Of a stretch of 64,000 bases of DNA, positions 11,731 through 22,497 are shown in pieces. The position numbers and the translations under genes are program-made. The DNA lies in the NCBI GenBank assembly GCA_048013815.1, contig CM106585.1, forward strand, positions 12,524,001 to 12,588,000, in the 5' to 3' direction. The DNA is from Setoptus koraiensis. Taxonomy: Eukaryota > Arthropoda. Each line of letters starts with the position of its first letter. Position 1 is the first letter of the stretch. The notes beneath the pieces are model-generated. The model did not search any database. It was given only the letters and a program-made list of their open reading frames with translations, and was not told where the DNA came from.

Positions 11731-13053
11731 ATGAACAAAGAAATGCTCGCCAAGATACAGCTCCAATGCTTATGCCAAATGTTCGAAGGGCGCGTCGAAG
11801 AAGATGTCATATACATTGTTTTTACAGAAAATGATAATCAGATTGAACCAACTATCGACCAACTCTTGAATATATCATCATCATCTTTCACTGGTCATCA
11901 TTTTCAACAAAGTACGAACGTCTCTACCAATAACTCTTTTCGTTGTTGTCATGCAACAAAGAATGGGAATCGATCCACTCAAAGTTGCTCATGCATTAAT
12001 AGTGATCGTAATCTAAGTAGCAAAGGTCAATTGTTGTTCTCAAAAGTTGTTGATAGGTATTCGTCCGAGGATAATCCTGAAGATGCAGCGATCCAAGCTT
12101 TGATAGTGGCCAGCCGTGAGGAGCGCGTCATGACTCCTTTGTCGGATGATATGGATATCAACATGTTGCTTGAAGGTCTTGAAGAGGACCAGGCAGAATT
12201 TTTAGACCCGAAAGGACCATCAGCTCTTCCAAAGGCCAAGCAGAAGCCCATAAATGTAGATCAAACACTCAATAAATTTAATAAAGCAGATGATGACTTC
12301 ATTGAAGTCAAGAATAGGAGAAAGAGATCCAACAGAAGAAAGAATCATCAATCTCAAACCAATATATCAAAGACGTGTGATCCTAGAATGAGCCGAAGTT
12401 ATCCTGAACTAATTGGTGATAATAATAATACTTTGACGGATGATATGGAGTACGCAGACCTCGAAGCTGGAAGTGTAGAAGATTTAGAATCTGAGACAGG
12501 GACCACGAGTTCAGGAAACAACGATGATCCTGATTGTGAAATCAATGAAGTATACAGGGCACTGGATATGATGTTGCTTAGTCGTAGCGAAAGTTATCGA
12601 AAAGCGTTCTACTACAATAACCGTAAGATGTACTCCGTCTCGAGTTACTATGCAGACTTAGCACGACAAATCACTCGTAAGATGGAAAGGAAATCTGACA
12701 ACTTGATCGAGTTACTATTGAAGAAAAGCGAGAATTCTGATACGATCGATCTTCACGGCCTCACTCCGAACCAGGCATGTCTTGTTGTAACACGGTTATT
12801 AAAATTAAAGCAGGAAAAGTTGTTGATCGATCGAAAAGGTGAGGTTTGTGTGGACATCATCACTGGATGGGGTAAACATAGTTCTAGGGACGGTAGGATT
12901 AGGCCTTGTATAATATCATTATTGTCAAACAAAAAGTTCTGTTTTCAACATTTGAATCGTGGAGCTCTCCGTGTTACTGTTAAAAGACTACCAGCGGCAG
13001 GTAATCGTTCAGATGGCACCATAACAAGTCCCCCTCCTCTAGTTCATCCTTAA
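11731..13053 (+). CDS. N4BP2-like CUE/DUF1771/Smr protein
   Basis: Single exon, 440 aa. The N terminus (MLAKIQLQCLCQMFEGRV to PTIDQLLNI) looks like a CUE ubiquitin-binding helix bundle. Acidic and basic low-complexity sequence follows (KNRRKRSNRRKNHQ). At about residues 285-325 is a DUF1771-like helix (SYRKAFYYNNRKMYSVSSYY), directly followed by a Smr domain with DTIDLHGLTPNQACLVVTRL and DIITGWGKHSSRDGRIRP. Smr domains are nicking or RNA-cleaving endonucleases; animal N4BP2 and yeast Cue2 use the CUE-DUF1771-Smr arrangement, and Cue2 cleaves mRNA at collided ribosomes. There is no polynucleotide kinase domain, so it resembles short Cue2/N4BP2L forms. It converges on HSF about 490 bases away. 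Confidence 0.8.
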   Translation: MNKEMLAKIQLQCLCQMFEGRVEEDVIYIVFTENDNQIEPTIDQLLNISSSSFTGHHFQQSTNVSTNNSFRCCHATKNGNRSTQSCSCINSDRNLSSKGQLLFSKVVDRYSSEDNPEDAAIQALIVASREERVMTPLSDDMDINMLLEGLEEDQAEFLDPKGPSALPKAKQKPINVDQTLNKFNKADDDFIEVKNRRKRSNRRKNHQSQTNISKTCDPRMSRSYPELIGDNNNTLTDDMEYADLEAGSVEDLESETGTTSSGNNDDPDCEINEVYRALDMMLLSRSESYRKAFYYNNRKMYSVSSYYADLARQITRKMERKSDNLIELLLKKSENSDTIDLHGLTPNQACLVVTRLLKLKQEKLLIDRKGEVCVDIITGWGKHSSRDGRIRPCIISLLSNKKFCFQHLNRGALRVTVKRLPAAGNRSDGTITSPPPLVHP

Positions 13054-13541
13054 ACTTAGAAAGAAAAATCCCTCAAATTTTATACTCAGATGATCATCAA
13101 AGAATCGGACAAGAATGGCCTGTGAACCCATCATCGGCTTCGCAATGATTCAAACCACTCTGTTCCTCATTTGAAATGATTGAGAACTTATTTTGTGTAG
13201 ATACCTACAGTTCTTACTAGACTTATAGACCTAAAAATAAATAATTCCTGCCAACGAAAACTAGTCCATCGACAGTTTGATCATTCGACTAATTGACTAA
13301 CACCTGATGTACTACTTGAGAGACTTCATGCAATCAGAATAGTTGATGAAGGTTAGCAAGGTGGTTCATATGAATGACTTCATACAATCTTAGAAAAACA
13401 AATCTTTAATAACTACACAAGTAACATCAAGTAATTCGCCTTATATATATATATATACCCATAACATGATCATGCCTAACTGATTATAGAATTTTCAGAT
13501 TAAGTTGCGCTAGTATTTCGATGAAGCCAAAGAAGTTGTAC
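13054..13541. other. Intergenic, 3' regions of N4BP2-like gene and HSF
   Basis: Contains an AATAAA near 13236 that fits 3' end formation of the N4BP2-like gene, and a short (TA)n run at 13441-13456. Nothing else was identified. Confidence 0.5.
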
Positions 13542-14774
13542 CTATAGACTATCGGTTTGTTCAATATCTTCTGTATCATCAAAATCATTAAGTAATACAG
13601 AGAAGTCAACATTATCATATCCTGGGATAGAAGATTGTAGGTAGTCTATTTGATCATCTGTCCTAGCTATATGCTCAGAAAAATTTTCCTTGGTGAAATT
13701 ATCAATACCTGAAGGTGTTTGCAATACATCGCCAAGGGTCGAGGGCTCTGTTTGAGGTGTGACTACGTTTGATGTTGTTTGGTTTGTCTCTTCCGCAGAA
13801 TCAGTCGTAGCCAAGAACTGTTGTTGTTCATTTTGTTGTAACTCACCAAACACATCCTCATTTACCAAGGCGAAATTGTCCTCCGTAACAAAGGGGGCGG
13901 CAAGATTGGTTGGTATACCTTCTAGAGTATTAAATTCTGTCACGTCCTTTATATCAATTTTACCATTTGGAACCTCTGATGTTACATCATTTATAACGTC
14001 ATCAATCTCATCTAGGTCCAGGTCGGCAGCTTGCAAGGATTCAGTAATAATATCGGGATTGTTATTGATGGTGGTATTTTGATTGCTAGTACTCAGATCA
14101 TAACGTTTTCTCTTAGGTTCAGGTGAGTTACTACTATCCTCTTCACTACCTCCAATCATAAGTGGTAAGTTTTTACGTTTGAGTTGCAATATGTGCGATG
14201 TCTTGAGTCCGTGTTTTTGTTCAAGAGCCTCCAGGACAAATTTCATGAGGTTGCCTATGTATAACTGTTGCTTGTGATGTTTCTGTCTAAGGTCATGTAA
14301 TTCTGACCATAACATTTCATTTTCTCGTTTGAGTTCATTCAATGATAGATTGACAGATTTTTGTTTGTCCTCAATAGCTTTGATATCTTTTATTACTGAT
14401 GCAATTTCGGAACTGCCGTCAAGGGTTTTTTGGGGAATTTTGCGTTTTATTAACTCTAATTGTTCTGCATGTCCCCTAATAAAATTTGGATGATAGAAAT
14501 GCAGATCATCTGTTTGAACACCGCAATTCTCTATTGTTGCAACTTTTCTAAATCCATACATATTGAGTTGCCTGATAAAACTGGATAAATTATTGTGCTT
14601 GAAGTACTTAGATAACGATTGTGAGAAAGAATGAGGATCAGAAATAATAAAACTATGGCCATCATCTGACCAAACAATACTCTTGTCACTACTGTTCTCG
14701 AGAAGTTTCCATAATTTCACCAAGAAACCAGCCACATTCCCATAGCCTTTGTCTGTAGAAAACGACGACATCAT
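13542..14774 (-). CDS. HSF1: Heat shock transcription factor
   Basis: Single exon, 410 aa. The winged-helix DNA-binding domain spans about residues 12-112 (NVAGFLVKLWKLLENSSD, IVWSDDGHSFII, recognition helix NNLSSFIRQLNMYGFRKV). A heptad-repeat trimerisation coiled coil (about 120-180, QKSVNLSLNELKRENEMLW) follows, then a short nuclear-type basic patch (PKRKRYDL) and an acidic, Gln/Thr-rich C-terminal activation region. HSF trimers bind nGAAn arrays and drive chaperone transcription under proteotoxic stress. HSF genes of most animals have introns; this one has none in the coding region. No clear heat-shock element was seen in its immediate upstream sequence. Confidence 0.94.
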   Translation of the reverse strand: MMSSFSTDKGYGNVAGFLVKLWKLLENSSDKSIVWSDDGHSFIISDPHSFSQSLSKYFKHNNLSSFIRQLNMYGFRKVATIENCGVQTDDLHFYHPNFIRGHAEQLELIKRKIPQKTLDGSSEIASVIKDIKAIEDKQKSVNLSLNELKRENEMLWSELHDLRQKHHKQQLYIGNLMKFVLEALEQKHGLKTSHILQLKRKNLPLMIGGSEEDSSNSPEPKRKRYDLSTSNQNTTINNNPDIITESLQAADLDLDEIDDVINDVTSEVPNGKIDIKDVTEFNTLEGIPTNLAAPFVTEDNFALVNEDVFGELQQNEQQQFLATTDSAEETNQTTSNVVTPQTEPSTLGDVLQTPSGIDNFTKENFSEHIARTDDQIDYLQSSIPGYDNVDFSVLLNDFDDTEDIEQTDSL

Positions 14775-14964
14775 AATAATATTATTATTATAACAATTGA
14801 TGATAATAACTATTGTTGTTGTCTCGATAGATATGATTTATTATTGTGCAAATTGATTAGGAAGAGCCTTTTTTGAGCCGTTCCACTACCTAGAAGTAAT
14901 GATTAAGGATGAGAGATATTGAAGCGCCAAGTTTAAAAAAATTAATGTCCGCAAGCAAAAAGGT

Positions 14965-14969
14965 AAAAA
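14965..14969 (-). terminator. RNA polymerase III terminator of tRNA-Leu
   Basis: A run of five T on the tRNA strand begins about 10 bases past the tRNA 3' end, the usual Pol III stop signal. Confidence 0.6.
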
Positions 14970-14978
14970 GTAAATATT

Positions 14979-15061
14979 GTCAGAAGTGGGGTTCGAACCC
15001 ACGCCCTCATTCGAGGACCAGAACTTAAGTCTGGCGCCTTAGACCACTCGGCCATCCTGAC
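14979..15061 (-). tRNA. tRNA-Leu, anticodon UAA
   Basis: An 83-base type II tRNA with a long variable arm. The acceptor stem pairs GTCAGGA-like 5' bases with TTCTGAC at the 3' end. The A box reads TGGCCGAGTGG and the B box GGGTTCGAACCCC. The anticodon arm CCAGA-CTTAAGT-TCTGG gives anticodon TAA (+ strand 15025-15027), reading UUA. No intron. It lies between the HSF start and the TTK stop. Confidence 0.95.
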
Positions 15062-15109
15062 TACTATAGAGTCTTGGCGTAGAAACTACAATTTGAACAG
15101 ACGACAGCA

Positions 15110-17063
15110 TCATATGCAAAGTTGACAATACTGACGAAGTTCCTGACGAAATTGATTTCTTACCTGTGATAGCTGCTGTATTCTTCTTGGTGTGAACTGA
15201 CTTATATTTGACATTAGAGACTGTATATTAGGATCAGGTGGTAGTCTCTTCTGAAACAGACTATTATTGTTGGCTCGATCAAAACTGGAGAAATCGTTAG
15301 TGAGGTAGGGATGCTTTAAGAGTTCTTCCGCTGAAGGTCTATCGCTCGGATTATACTTAAGGCATAACTGGTAATACAATTTCCAAGAAGATTAAAAGGG
15401 TGATAGATTTGGGCAAATGTAAGTTAATAAGCTGTGATATCGCGAAAAACTGTGCCAAGATTAATGAAACTCTATCACGCTCTCAACTTACTTTCATGCA
15501 ATCTAAAAGATCACAGTTCGTTACAGGACCAAATTCAATCATGTGATTTGGATCAGTAATAGCTTGAGCTTTAGACAATAAGCTTGGATACCTGTCAAAA
15601 GGTGGGCGACCGTAAACCATGTTGTATAAAATGCACCCAAGTGACCATATATCCGCTTTGGCGTTGTACTTTATTATAGTCTTCTTTCCGTTTGAATGTT
15701 GGAATTCGGATGCCTTATTCTTTAGAGCTTCGGGAGCCATGTAATTTATTGTACCAATCTGATAATCTCTAATCACACTTGTGTGGTCCGGTTCGATAGA
15801 ATTGGCTATCCCGAAATCGATCAGTTTCAACTTATTCTTAACCACAATAAAATTTACCGGTTTCAAATCAGCATGTACAACTCCGTGACGATGAATTTCA
15901 TTTACTGCTCTCAACATCCCTTTCCAATGGAACTTTATGAATTCATAGTCAATGGCTAATCGATCCTCCTGATCTTCAAAATAGGACTCAATCACTTGAG
16001 CTAGGTCTGCATCTCCTTTTTCCATAACCAAAATAAGTTCTTTACTTTCACTCTTGAACTCTGAGTCGTACATTCGAACTACACGGTTACAGGTTTTCAA
16101 TTTGTCGAGAAGTAATCTTTCGTTGTGGTAACTTTCTTGCGCCTTTGGGTCTGCTAATGCCATATTAATTATCTTGATGGCCACTGTTTGGGATGTTTGA
16201 GGGTCAAAACCTTCGTAAACTTTGCTCGAGCCACCACAACCTATCTTCTTCAAGATTTGGTAAGTCTTTTTATTGACTTGAACTCGGTATCTTATATTAG
16301 GCTCGCTCGTCGTCCTAGTTAGTTGCTGTCTATTGTTTCCATCAACTTGAGCATTTTGTCTACTCGGCGTTTGAAGATCTCTTCTACCAGTAGAGGATAA
16401 GTTTTGTTGGGATGTGCTGAAGGGCTTTGACTCAATCAAATTCTGAACTCCAGGCTTCGGTGGAGCTAGAGCTTGCTGAACCATAGGAACAGGTCGCTGG
16501 GATGCTAAAGGTGTTTGATTATGATCTGATTGTGGTATTTCTACAATTGGGTGCAAAGTTGGGTGTCTAGCTGATTTATCAAGGTGCTGGGTTTTGTGAC
16601 TGTTCTGCGGCTGTCGATCCAGCTCTGTCGGCTTAGTTGGAATGTTATTCTGGGTTTTGTCAGGCAAGTGCTGTATGTGAACTTCGTCTGACTTCCGGGG
16701 AGGTAATGGTTGAAGTGTGGGCTTATATTTCGCTAACTTCAGTGAACAATAGTTGAGTTTCAAACGGTTCATCAGTCCACTTTGCTGGAGTTTGTGTACA
16801 CTGTCAAGTTGAGGTGGTGGGACAGAGTTAAACCTACTAGACACTCTATTGGGTTGTTGCTCACTTCTGAAATTGCGCTGTACAATCCTGTTGGCAGCTA
16901 TATTTACTGTTGAACAGTTGTCATTACTGTAAACAGATGGTAATTGTGTAACTAAAGTCCGGTATGAGGTGCTAGGTGGTTTCAACTGCCCTCCATTGGA
17001 CGACTGCGATGCTGGAGTTGTTGGTCTTTCCATCATGATAGATTTATGACTTAGATTATTCAT
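15110..17063 (-). CDS. TTK: Dual-specificity kinase TTK/Mps1
   Basis: Two exons, 17063-15492 and 15367-15110, join in phase 0 (DCMK to LCLKYNPSD) to 609 aa. Mps1 is the kinetochore kinase that starts spindle-checkpoint signalling. About 260 N-terminal residues are disordered and Pro/Gln-rich. The kinase domain has the glycine loop IGCGGSSKVYEG, VAIKII lysine, the TTK-typical HGVVHADLKPVNFIVV catalytic loop (HAD in place of HRD), LIDFGIAN and TINYMAPEAL. No TPR domain was recognised in the N terminus, unlike vertebrate TTK. The intron is 124 bases. It is divergently arranged with ClpP. Confidence 0.92.
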
Positions 17064-17608
17064 TTCTAGGGTCCATGATTAGATGTTATGTTGAAATGAT
17101 GATAAATGTAGTCGATAAAATCATTCATGACATCTAGGTCGTAAGTGATTAAATCAAATCTGCAAAAGGAAACAAAATGCTACGTGTTGCAGATCTATAC
17201 GCGTATCCCTCCAAAATGACGGTTGAAAATATTTATCAACACAAGGTAAAGTCCCATCTAGGGGATTATGCTCTGAAAAACGGTTGGAAAATTCTCATTT
17301 AGAGCTTAAAAATAAACAATTTCAATAAAATGTACAACGAAAAACCCAAATAAAAGTACCCTGCGCTTGCTCACGGCGCACACTAAATTTTCATTGTTGT
17401 TCCCCTGTTAGCTTGATTCGGTTGTTATTCTCCGTTATCGCTACATTACTTCCAGATAATTCCCCGATTGGGTACATCGACTGGGTACAAAACATGCTTT
17501 CTAAAACTCACACAAGTATGATAGATCACCCGGTTCGGCTGTATCAATCGATTGCCAGATGCAAATTATAATTTATCTAACATTGATTCTTTTGCCCCTA
17601 ATACAATT
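17064..17608. other. Divergent promoter region, TTK and ClpP
   Basis: The 545 bases between two divergent starts must hold both promoters. No TATA box or recognisable composite element was seen; the sequence includes an AT-rich tract near 17300-17350. Confidence 0.5.
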
Positions 17609-18265
17609 ATGATTCTTAAAGCAAGAAACTTATTCCTTCTAGGTCGTATGGTTCAAACAACACCTAGTTTGCAATCGAGGAGAAGTTATATACCTATGGT
17701 TATAGAGCAAACAGGCAGAGGAGAACGAGCTTATGATATCTATTCTCGTTTACTCAAAGATAGGATTATATGCCTGATGGGACCAATTGAGGACAACATG
17801 TCCAGCACAATTGTAGCTCAGCTACTATTTCTCCAGTTTGAATCAACCAAAAAGCCAATACACATGTATATCAATAGTCCAGGAGGTGTGGTCACATCAG
17901 GTTTGGCAATCTATGACACAATGCAACACATTCGTCCACCAATTGCTACTTGGTGTGTTGGTCAAGCTTGTTCAATGGCAAGTTTGATACTAGCCGCAGG
18001 TGCCCCCAAAATGAGGCACTCAATGCCCAATTCTAGGATTATGTTGCATCAGCCATCCGGAGCAGCGAGTGGTCAAGCAACTGATATCCAAATACACGCC
18101 GAGGAAATACTATCCGTTAAAAGACGTCTAAACAGTATATACGAAAAACTCACTGGTCAGCCTATTGACAAGATCGAATCTTACCTGGAGAGAGATAAAT
18201 TTATGAGTCCAGAGCAAGCACTAGAGTTTGGCCTGATAGACGACATCGTATCGGGTGTTGAATAG
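17609..18265 (+). CDS. CLPP: Mitochondrial ATP-dependent protease subunit ClpP
   Basis: 218 aa from the first in-frame ATG (17609), with a short Arg-containing presequence ([14 protein letters not shown]) and processing expected before the mature [20 protein letters not shown]. The serine protease forms a double heptamer that degrades matrix proteins with ClpX. The nucleophile is in GQACSMASL, the histidine in IMLHQPSG, and the oxyanion loop is [11 protein letters not shown]. The C terminus ends shortly after [10 protein letters not shown], without the long tail of the human protein. An in-frame TTG extension upstream to 17552 exists but is not needed. The coding region is intronless. Confidence 0.95.
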   Translation: MILKARNLFLLGRMVQTTPSLQSRRSYIPMVIEQTGRGERAYDIYSRLLKDRIICLMGPIEDNMSSTIVAQLLFLQFESTKKPIHMYINSPGGVVTSGLAIYDTMQHIRPPIATWCVGQACSMASLILAAGAPKMRHSMPNSRIMLHQPSGAASGQATDIQIHAEEILSVKRRLNSIYEKLTGQPIDKIESYLERDKFMSPEQALEFGLIDDIVSGVE

Positions 18266-18690
18266 TTCATTCTTAAGTTATCAAGTCAAATTTTAGTAAT
18301 TAGTTGCAATTGTATTGTATATATCCCTAAACTTTGTATCTATAAAAGTACATTCACTCTTAAAGATTTGATAGTACATTAGTTGATATATCACTGTTAG
18401 GCTTGCAAAAAACCGAAAAATAATTCGAAGTTCGCGCACCTTCCTACAGTGCATAACTATATCAATGAACCTAGCATGTATGCAGGATGACTGCTCTTGA
18501 GTATACAAGTGAGATGGTATGTTTTGTAGACAAGCTGGCCCGTCCTTCACAAAATCTTTTCTAATAATCAATGAATAATAATATACATCAGGTTAACAGC
18601 TACATTTGATTATTATTATTCTTCATCTCATCAGATTTGATCACACTATTAAACAGTTATTTCTTTGTTACACCATAAGTTGAGCTCATC

Positions 18691-18987
18691 ATGAAGAAGG
18701 GTGGATCTTTCATGGAAGGCTTGTTGTTTCGGCCCCAAGGACAACCTATGGAATACCCATACACATACGCTGCGAAAATATCCCAGTTCCCATACAAATT
18801 CTATTTCAGACAAAGTTTCATGGTCAGATATTTCTGTTACAGTTTCATCATAATGACTCCTCTCATCTATTCTATTCATAAGATGGCTAACTCACCACAA
18901 AACACCGCTTTTTGGAGAGAGAAACGTAAGCACGATGATGAACATCACAAAAAAGAGATGGAAAAGAAATGGGAGAAACGCACTTAA
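18691..18987 (+). CDS. Small single-pass membrane protein, probably mitochondrial
   Basis: 98 aa. The order is a short N terminus with EYPYTYAAKISQFPYKFYFR, one hydrophobic segment (about residues 50-65, YFCYSFIIMTPLIYSI), then a highly charged His/Lys/Glu tail. The layout resembles small accessory subunits or assembly proteins of the mitochondrial inner membrane, and the EYPY-YAAK motif looks conserved, but no family could be named with confidence. The start codon follows an AT-rich leader; AATAAA sits at 19100. It lies between ClpP and the glucosylceramidase homologue. Confidence 0.65.
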   Translation: MKKGGSFMEGLLFRPQGQPMEYPYTYAAKISQFPYKFYFRQSFMVRYFCYSFIIMTPLIYSIHKMANSPQNTAFWREKRKHDDEHHKKEMEKKWEKRT

Positions 18988-19151
18988 TTTCCTGGATCTA
19001 CGATCCAGATTATTTCTATTTAGCACAGAAAAGGCATATCCCGATGGAAAGAAGATGTATCTATTCAACATAGTCCCATCATCAGTATGTCTGTAGCAAA
19101 AATAAAAAATGTAGGATACCTGAAGATTCCAGGTTGTTGTGTTAGATTGTA

Positions 19152-20972
19152 CTAGTTCAGTCGATTTAATATAAAAGTGCTGAAACTCTTGCTTTCCAAT
19201 AACACTTCGAGTTTTGTCTTCTTGTCTAGGCCTACTCTAAAGGGAACTGGGTGCTGATTGGCGTTTATAACCACTTGAACTATATAGTTATCCGGTGTGA
19301 GGAAAGCTGTTTCATGCAAGTCAAACATATTCGGCGCGGATAGTAATTTTGATTTCAATCTTATAGAACCTGGGGCTATGTACCGACTGAAGTGTCCGAT
19401 AGCATAGAACATGGGATTCCGATAAAATGTACCGTTTTGTTCGTCTACCAAAATAGCACAATCAGCTAAATTCGAGAAATCATAGTTGGAGAAACGAATG
19501 ATAATTCATGTCATTGCAAAGATCTGTATGATGGTCCTCATCGAGCATGCAGTGATGTCATTTTATTCACCTGGATAATGATTGGCGTAACTTGGTCCTC
19601 CCCACAAGTCAAATGCCATGTTGAAATCGACCCAGCCTACTGACCCATATTGAAGGTTCTGCGTAATGTTATATAGACCAAAAATGTTGAATTCAGACAG
19701 ATTGGTTTATTTTTGGAGAATAAAGTTTGAATTCTTTTGGTTTGTTGTTATTGAGTTTAGTCTTACTTTAGTGATTTCGATTGCATAGTCTTGCGCATAT
19801 CGCCAGTTCCCCAATTTTATGTGATCATTGTGCATTTTTGATTGACTAGCCAATAGCATCTTGTCGGGATATCGCTTGGTTAAATAAATAAGATTGTCGT
19901 AAGGGGCAGGCTGTTCATTTTTATAGGCAATTCCAGCAATCATGTTGGCGGAGGTTTGATTTTTGAAAAGAATATCCGCCCAATGCGGGATGAACTTCCG
20001 CTGATCGTCCAGTGCCAACAGTTTGACATTGTCCTTCAACATGGGACCCAAATAACCAACCACAAAATCTCTAACTTCTTCTGGCGTCATTGTCATTGAA
20101 CTAGGCTGAGTTTCGTTGTTCGCTGTACTTTTAGGCGGCGTCATTGAATTCTCGCCAAGAACCAATGACCAAATGTTCAAGCCTGCCTGCTTGTATGCCA
20201 ATAGAAAATTGTTCAAGTATTCGGCATAACTTTTCATACTATCCTCATTCAATTTACCTCCCCTCAGATCTGAATTTGTCTTGAATTTGACCGGCGCTGT
20301 TGTAGGACTGGCCAACAACTTCAACCTGTTCCTTGAACGACCGGCAGCCTCTAATGCCTCTAATATGATCGGTATTCTATAGTCGTTGTCATAGATGCTC
20401 AGGTCAACCTGTGAACCTCCTTCCGAGTCTAAAGCATAGTTGACAATTGAATATTCATTAGAGCCTATAGGTATCCGTATCAGATTCAATCTAATGCCTT
20501 CGGAGCTGTCAAAATAATTTTGTATCAGTTTGAGTCGTATGTCACCTGGCAAGTGATCAATATTGATGCAAGATGAATCTGTCAATGTTGAACCAAATCC
20601 AAGAATTCTTTGATATTTTTTATTGGTATCGATGAATGATGTAACATTTGTATGGGACTCTTCATAGTAGAACTCATCCGTATTGATGCCTTGATGATTA
20701 TATATCTTGAATCTGTCACCTTTTTGAGTTGAGACTATCTGTACGACTTTGTTCGGAGTAGTAGGCCATTCTACTAATCCAGCATCTGGAATTCTATCAA
20801 ATATTGATTCACAATTAGTCGCGCTACATTTTGATACAAAACTACCATCTACTATGTCTTGATTACAATCAGAAACCGCTGATTGCACCGTGCGGACGAT
20901 ATACAGTAGCAAGAAAGTTAAAATCATAGATAATACTTGAGGATACCAAACAAAACTTCTCTTCTGGTCCAT
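19152..20972 (-). CDS. Glucosylceramidase-like pseudoenzyme (GH30)
   Basis: Three exons, 20972-19767, 19658-19571 and 19465-19152, join in frame to 535 aa, almost exactly the length of human GBA1. A signal peptide (about 1-31, SMILTFLLLYIV) suggests secretion or lysosomal delivery. Family landmarks are kept: LGFGSTLTDSSCINI, IRLNLIRIPIGSNEYS, LDDQRKFIPHWA, SVGWVDFNMAFDLWGGP and NPMFYAIGHFSRYIAPGS. Both catalytic glutamates are gone: the acid/base region reads LGENSMTP, with Ser276 where family members have Glu after Glu-Asn, and the nucleophile region reads LLASQSK, with Gln377 for Glu. The substrate-site HWY tripeptide is also lost (AYKN). The frame is fully open with good splice sites, so a conserved non-enzymatic role such as binding or scaffolding is likely. 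Confidence 0.88.
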
Positions 20973-21192
20973 ATATTGAAGGATAGAAGCGAAACGTTGT
21001 TTTATTGTTCATATCTTAAAAAGCTTTAACACTCCATTGGATAGGAAACTTTTATTAGCCTCGTCAAGAAATTGAACACCGTCAGCCATAATTGACTAAA
21101 TCAATTCCGACCGAAGTTAGGAAAAAATGTAATACAAGTTGAAAGACACGAACAAACGCAGATCGGCATGAGTCAACGAAAAATTTTTCGGA

Positions 21193-21903
21193 TCACTCTC
21201 TCTTCTCGTTGTTCATTTTATTTTTTATTAACTTTGTTACTGCAACAGCAAACATGCTAAAGCCGGCCACAGAGTAGACAGTTGCCCTAAGCAAGGCTTC
21301 TCTGGCTAGTGCTGAACCGGCCTCGTACACGGAGGGGGCAACGTTTGATTTCTTGAGTTTATTCAGAGTCTTAGAGAAACCGAATAACATAGAGCCACCA
21401 GCTAGCGTAACGAAGACAAAACTTGTTGCAGCCGAATTAATTGATACAACTTGATTGCCATTAGATGATGTTGAGATGCTTGAGTTACTAGTACCTGTCG
21501 CCTGCGAAGGTGACGGAGGAAGCTCCCACGGAGTATCTTGTTGAATAATGGTCCTACCCCATGGCTCTGTCGAGAATAGATCCTCAAATGGATTGCGTTT
21601 TGGCGAATCACTCTGTTGATTTGTTGACGATTCTGACATATTGTTATTTTGTGGCTGTCGTGATGACGATGTTAAATGGTTAGAATTATCACTATCTCTA
21701 TTGTTGTGATTATTATTGTCTAATAAATTGTGTTCTGGAACGGTGTCGTCCAATGTGGATTCATTATTGGCCTTCTGATGTGACGAGCCACCAGGTTGGT
21801 TGTTAACTGTCATAGTTATGCTTCCTGGCATAGAGTTGTCCGTTGGTTGTGTATTTTTGTCAATATAGTTAGTTGCATCCGTCGGGTTATTGCTGTCGCT
21901 CAT
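21193..21903 (-). CDS. GW182 N-terminus/TMEM242 chimera, copy 1
   Basis: Open frame of 236 aa. Residues of about 16-160 are a near copy of the N terminus of the GW182 gene at 29519, including NPFEDLFSTEPWGRTIIQQD and TPWELPPSPSQ. After SINSAATS the sequence switches to a TMEM242-type module with two hydrophobic segments (VFVTLAGGSMLFGF and YSVAGFSMFAVAV) around YEAGSALAREALLRA. TMEM242 helps assemble the ATP synthase c-ring in mitochondria. The C-terminal tail (TKLIKNKMNNEKRE) is shorter than in copy 2, as if internally deleted. The first 15 residues (MSDSNNPTDATNYID) are unique to this copy. The frame is intact, so expression is possible; function is unknown. Confidence 0.7.
   Translation of the reverse strand: MSDSNNPTDATNYIDKNTQPTDNSMPGSITMTVNNQPGGSSHQKANNESTLDDTVPEHNLLDNNNHNNRDSDNSNHLTSSSRQPQNNNMSESSTNQQSDSPKRNPFEDLFSTEPWGRTIIQQDTPWELPPSPSQATGTSNSSISTSSNGNQVVSINSAATSFVFVTLAGGSMLFGFSKTLNKLKKSNVAPSVYEAGSALAREALLRATVYSVAGFSMFAVAVTKLIKNKMNNEKRE
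21424..21860 (-). repeat. Duplicated GW182 5' coding segment, copy 1
   Basis: Corresponds on the opposite strand to about 29529-29965 of GW182, with roughly 90% identity by eye and no frame-breaking indels. The 3' breakpoint falls in ACAAGT/ACCAGT, just after the codons for SINSAATS. Confidence 0.8.
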
Positions 21904-22497
21904 GATGTTTGCAAAGGTTTACTAATTGAAAAATTATGATTCTGCCTTAATTGTGTTCGCCGTTTGCTAGTTGGTCGAGGCAGATTAATAATAATAATAA
22001 TTGTTATGAATACTATTTGTTAATAATAATATATAATCTGTTTGCCTGTGAGAATGATCACATAGATTCACGCGGAATGGCTGGCATGGCGTGAACACTA
22101 TAGTGCACCACTATAGTATAGGCTCGCTCGCTCGCTCAATCAATGAATTTGAATTGGGCAGCGCTCACAACTAGTTGCTTGTGTGTGACACTGACCAAGT
22201 TATATAATAATTATTTATGTCTCAGTCGTCTCTCTCGCTATTTCTCTCGTTAATGTGCTGCTTACCTTGACCATCAACAACGACTGAAACGACTCACCAG
22301 TAACAGGCTAGCGTTCTTTTCGCGCTCATTCCACTAGAGAAACTCACTGACCACTATGCGCCACTCACAAGGTAACCTAGGGAGTAGATGCACACGACGC
22401 GAGGTGTATGTCTGACAATTGATAATGAGAATATTACAAATATATCATGATGCCCATTGATTGTGGAAATTGATTGGATTGATGTAATCACTTGTAG
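21904..22497. other. Upstream region of chimera copy 1
   Basis: Holds GGCTGGCATGGCGTGAA followed by CACTATAGTG palindromes at 22096-22105 and 22109-22117. Related sequence lies upstream of the other two paralogues (about 26622-26640 and 28302-28327), so the duplication included promoter sequence. A GCTC run is at 22124-22137. No other gene was seen. Confidence 0.5.

Noticed and set aside
11544-11816. 90-codon minus-strand frame that looks like a two-pass membrane protein
   Set aside because: It overlaps the start of the N4BP2-like gene in antisense, and the rest is AT-rich leader; hydrophobicity is probably a by-product. No family match.
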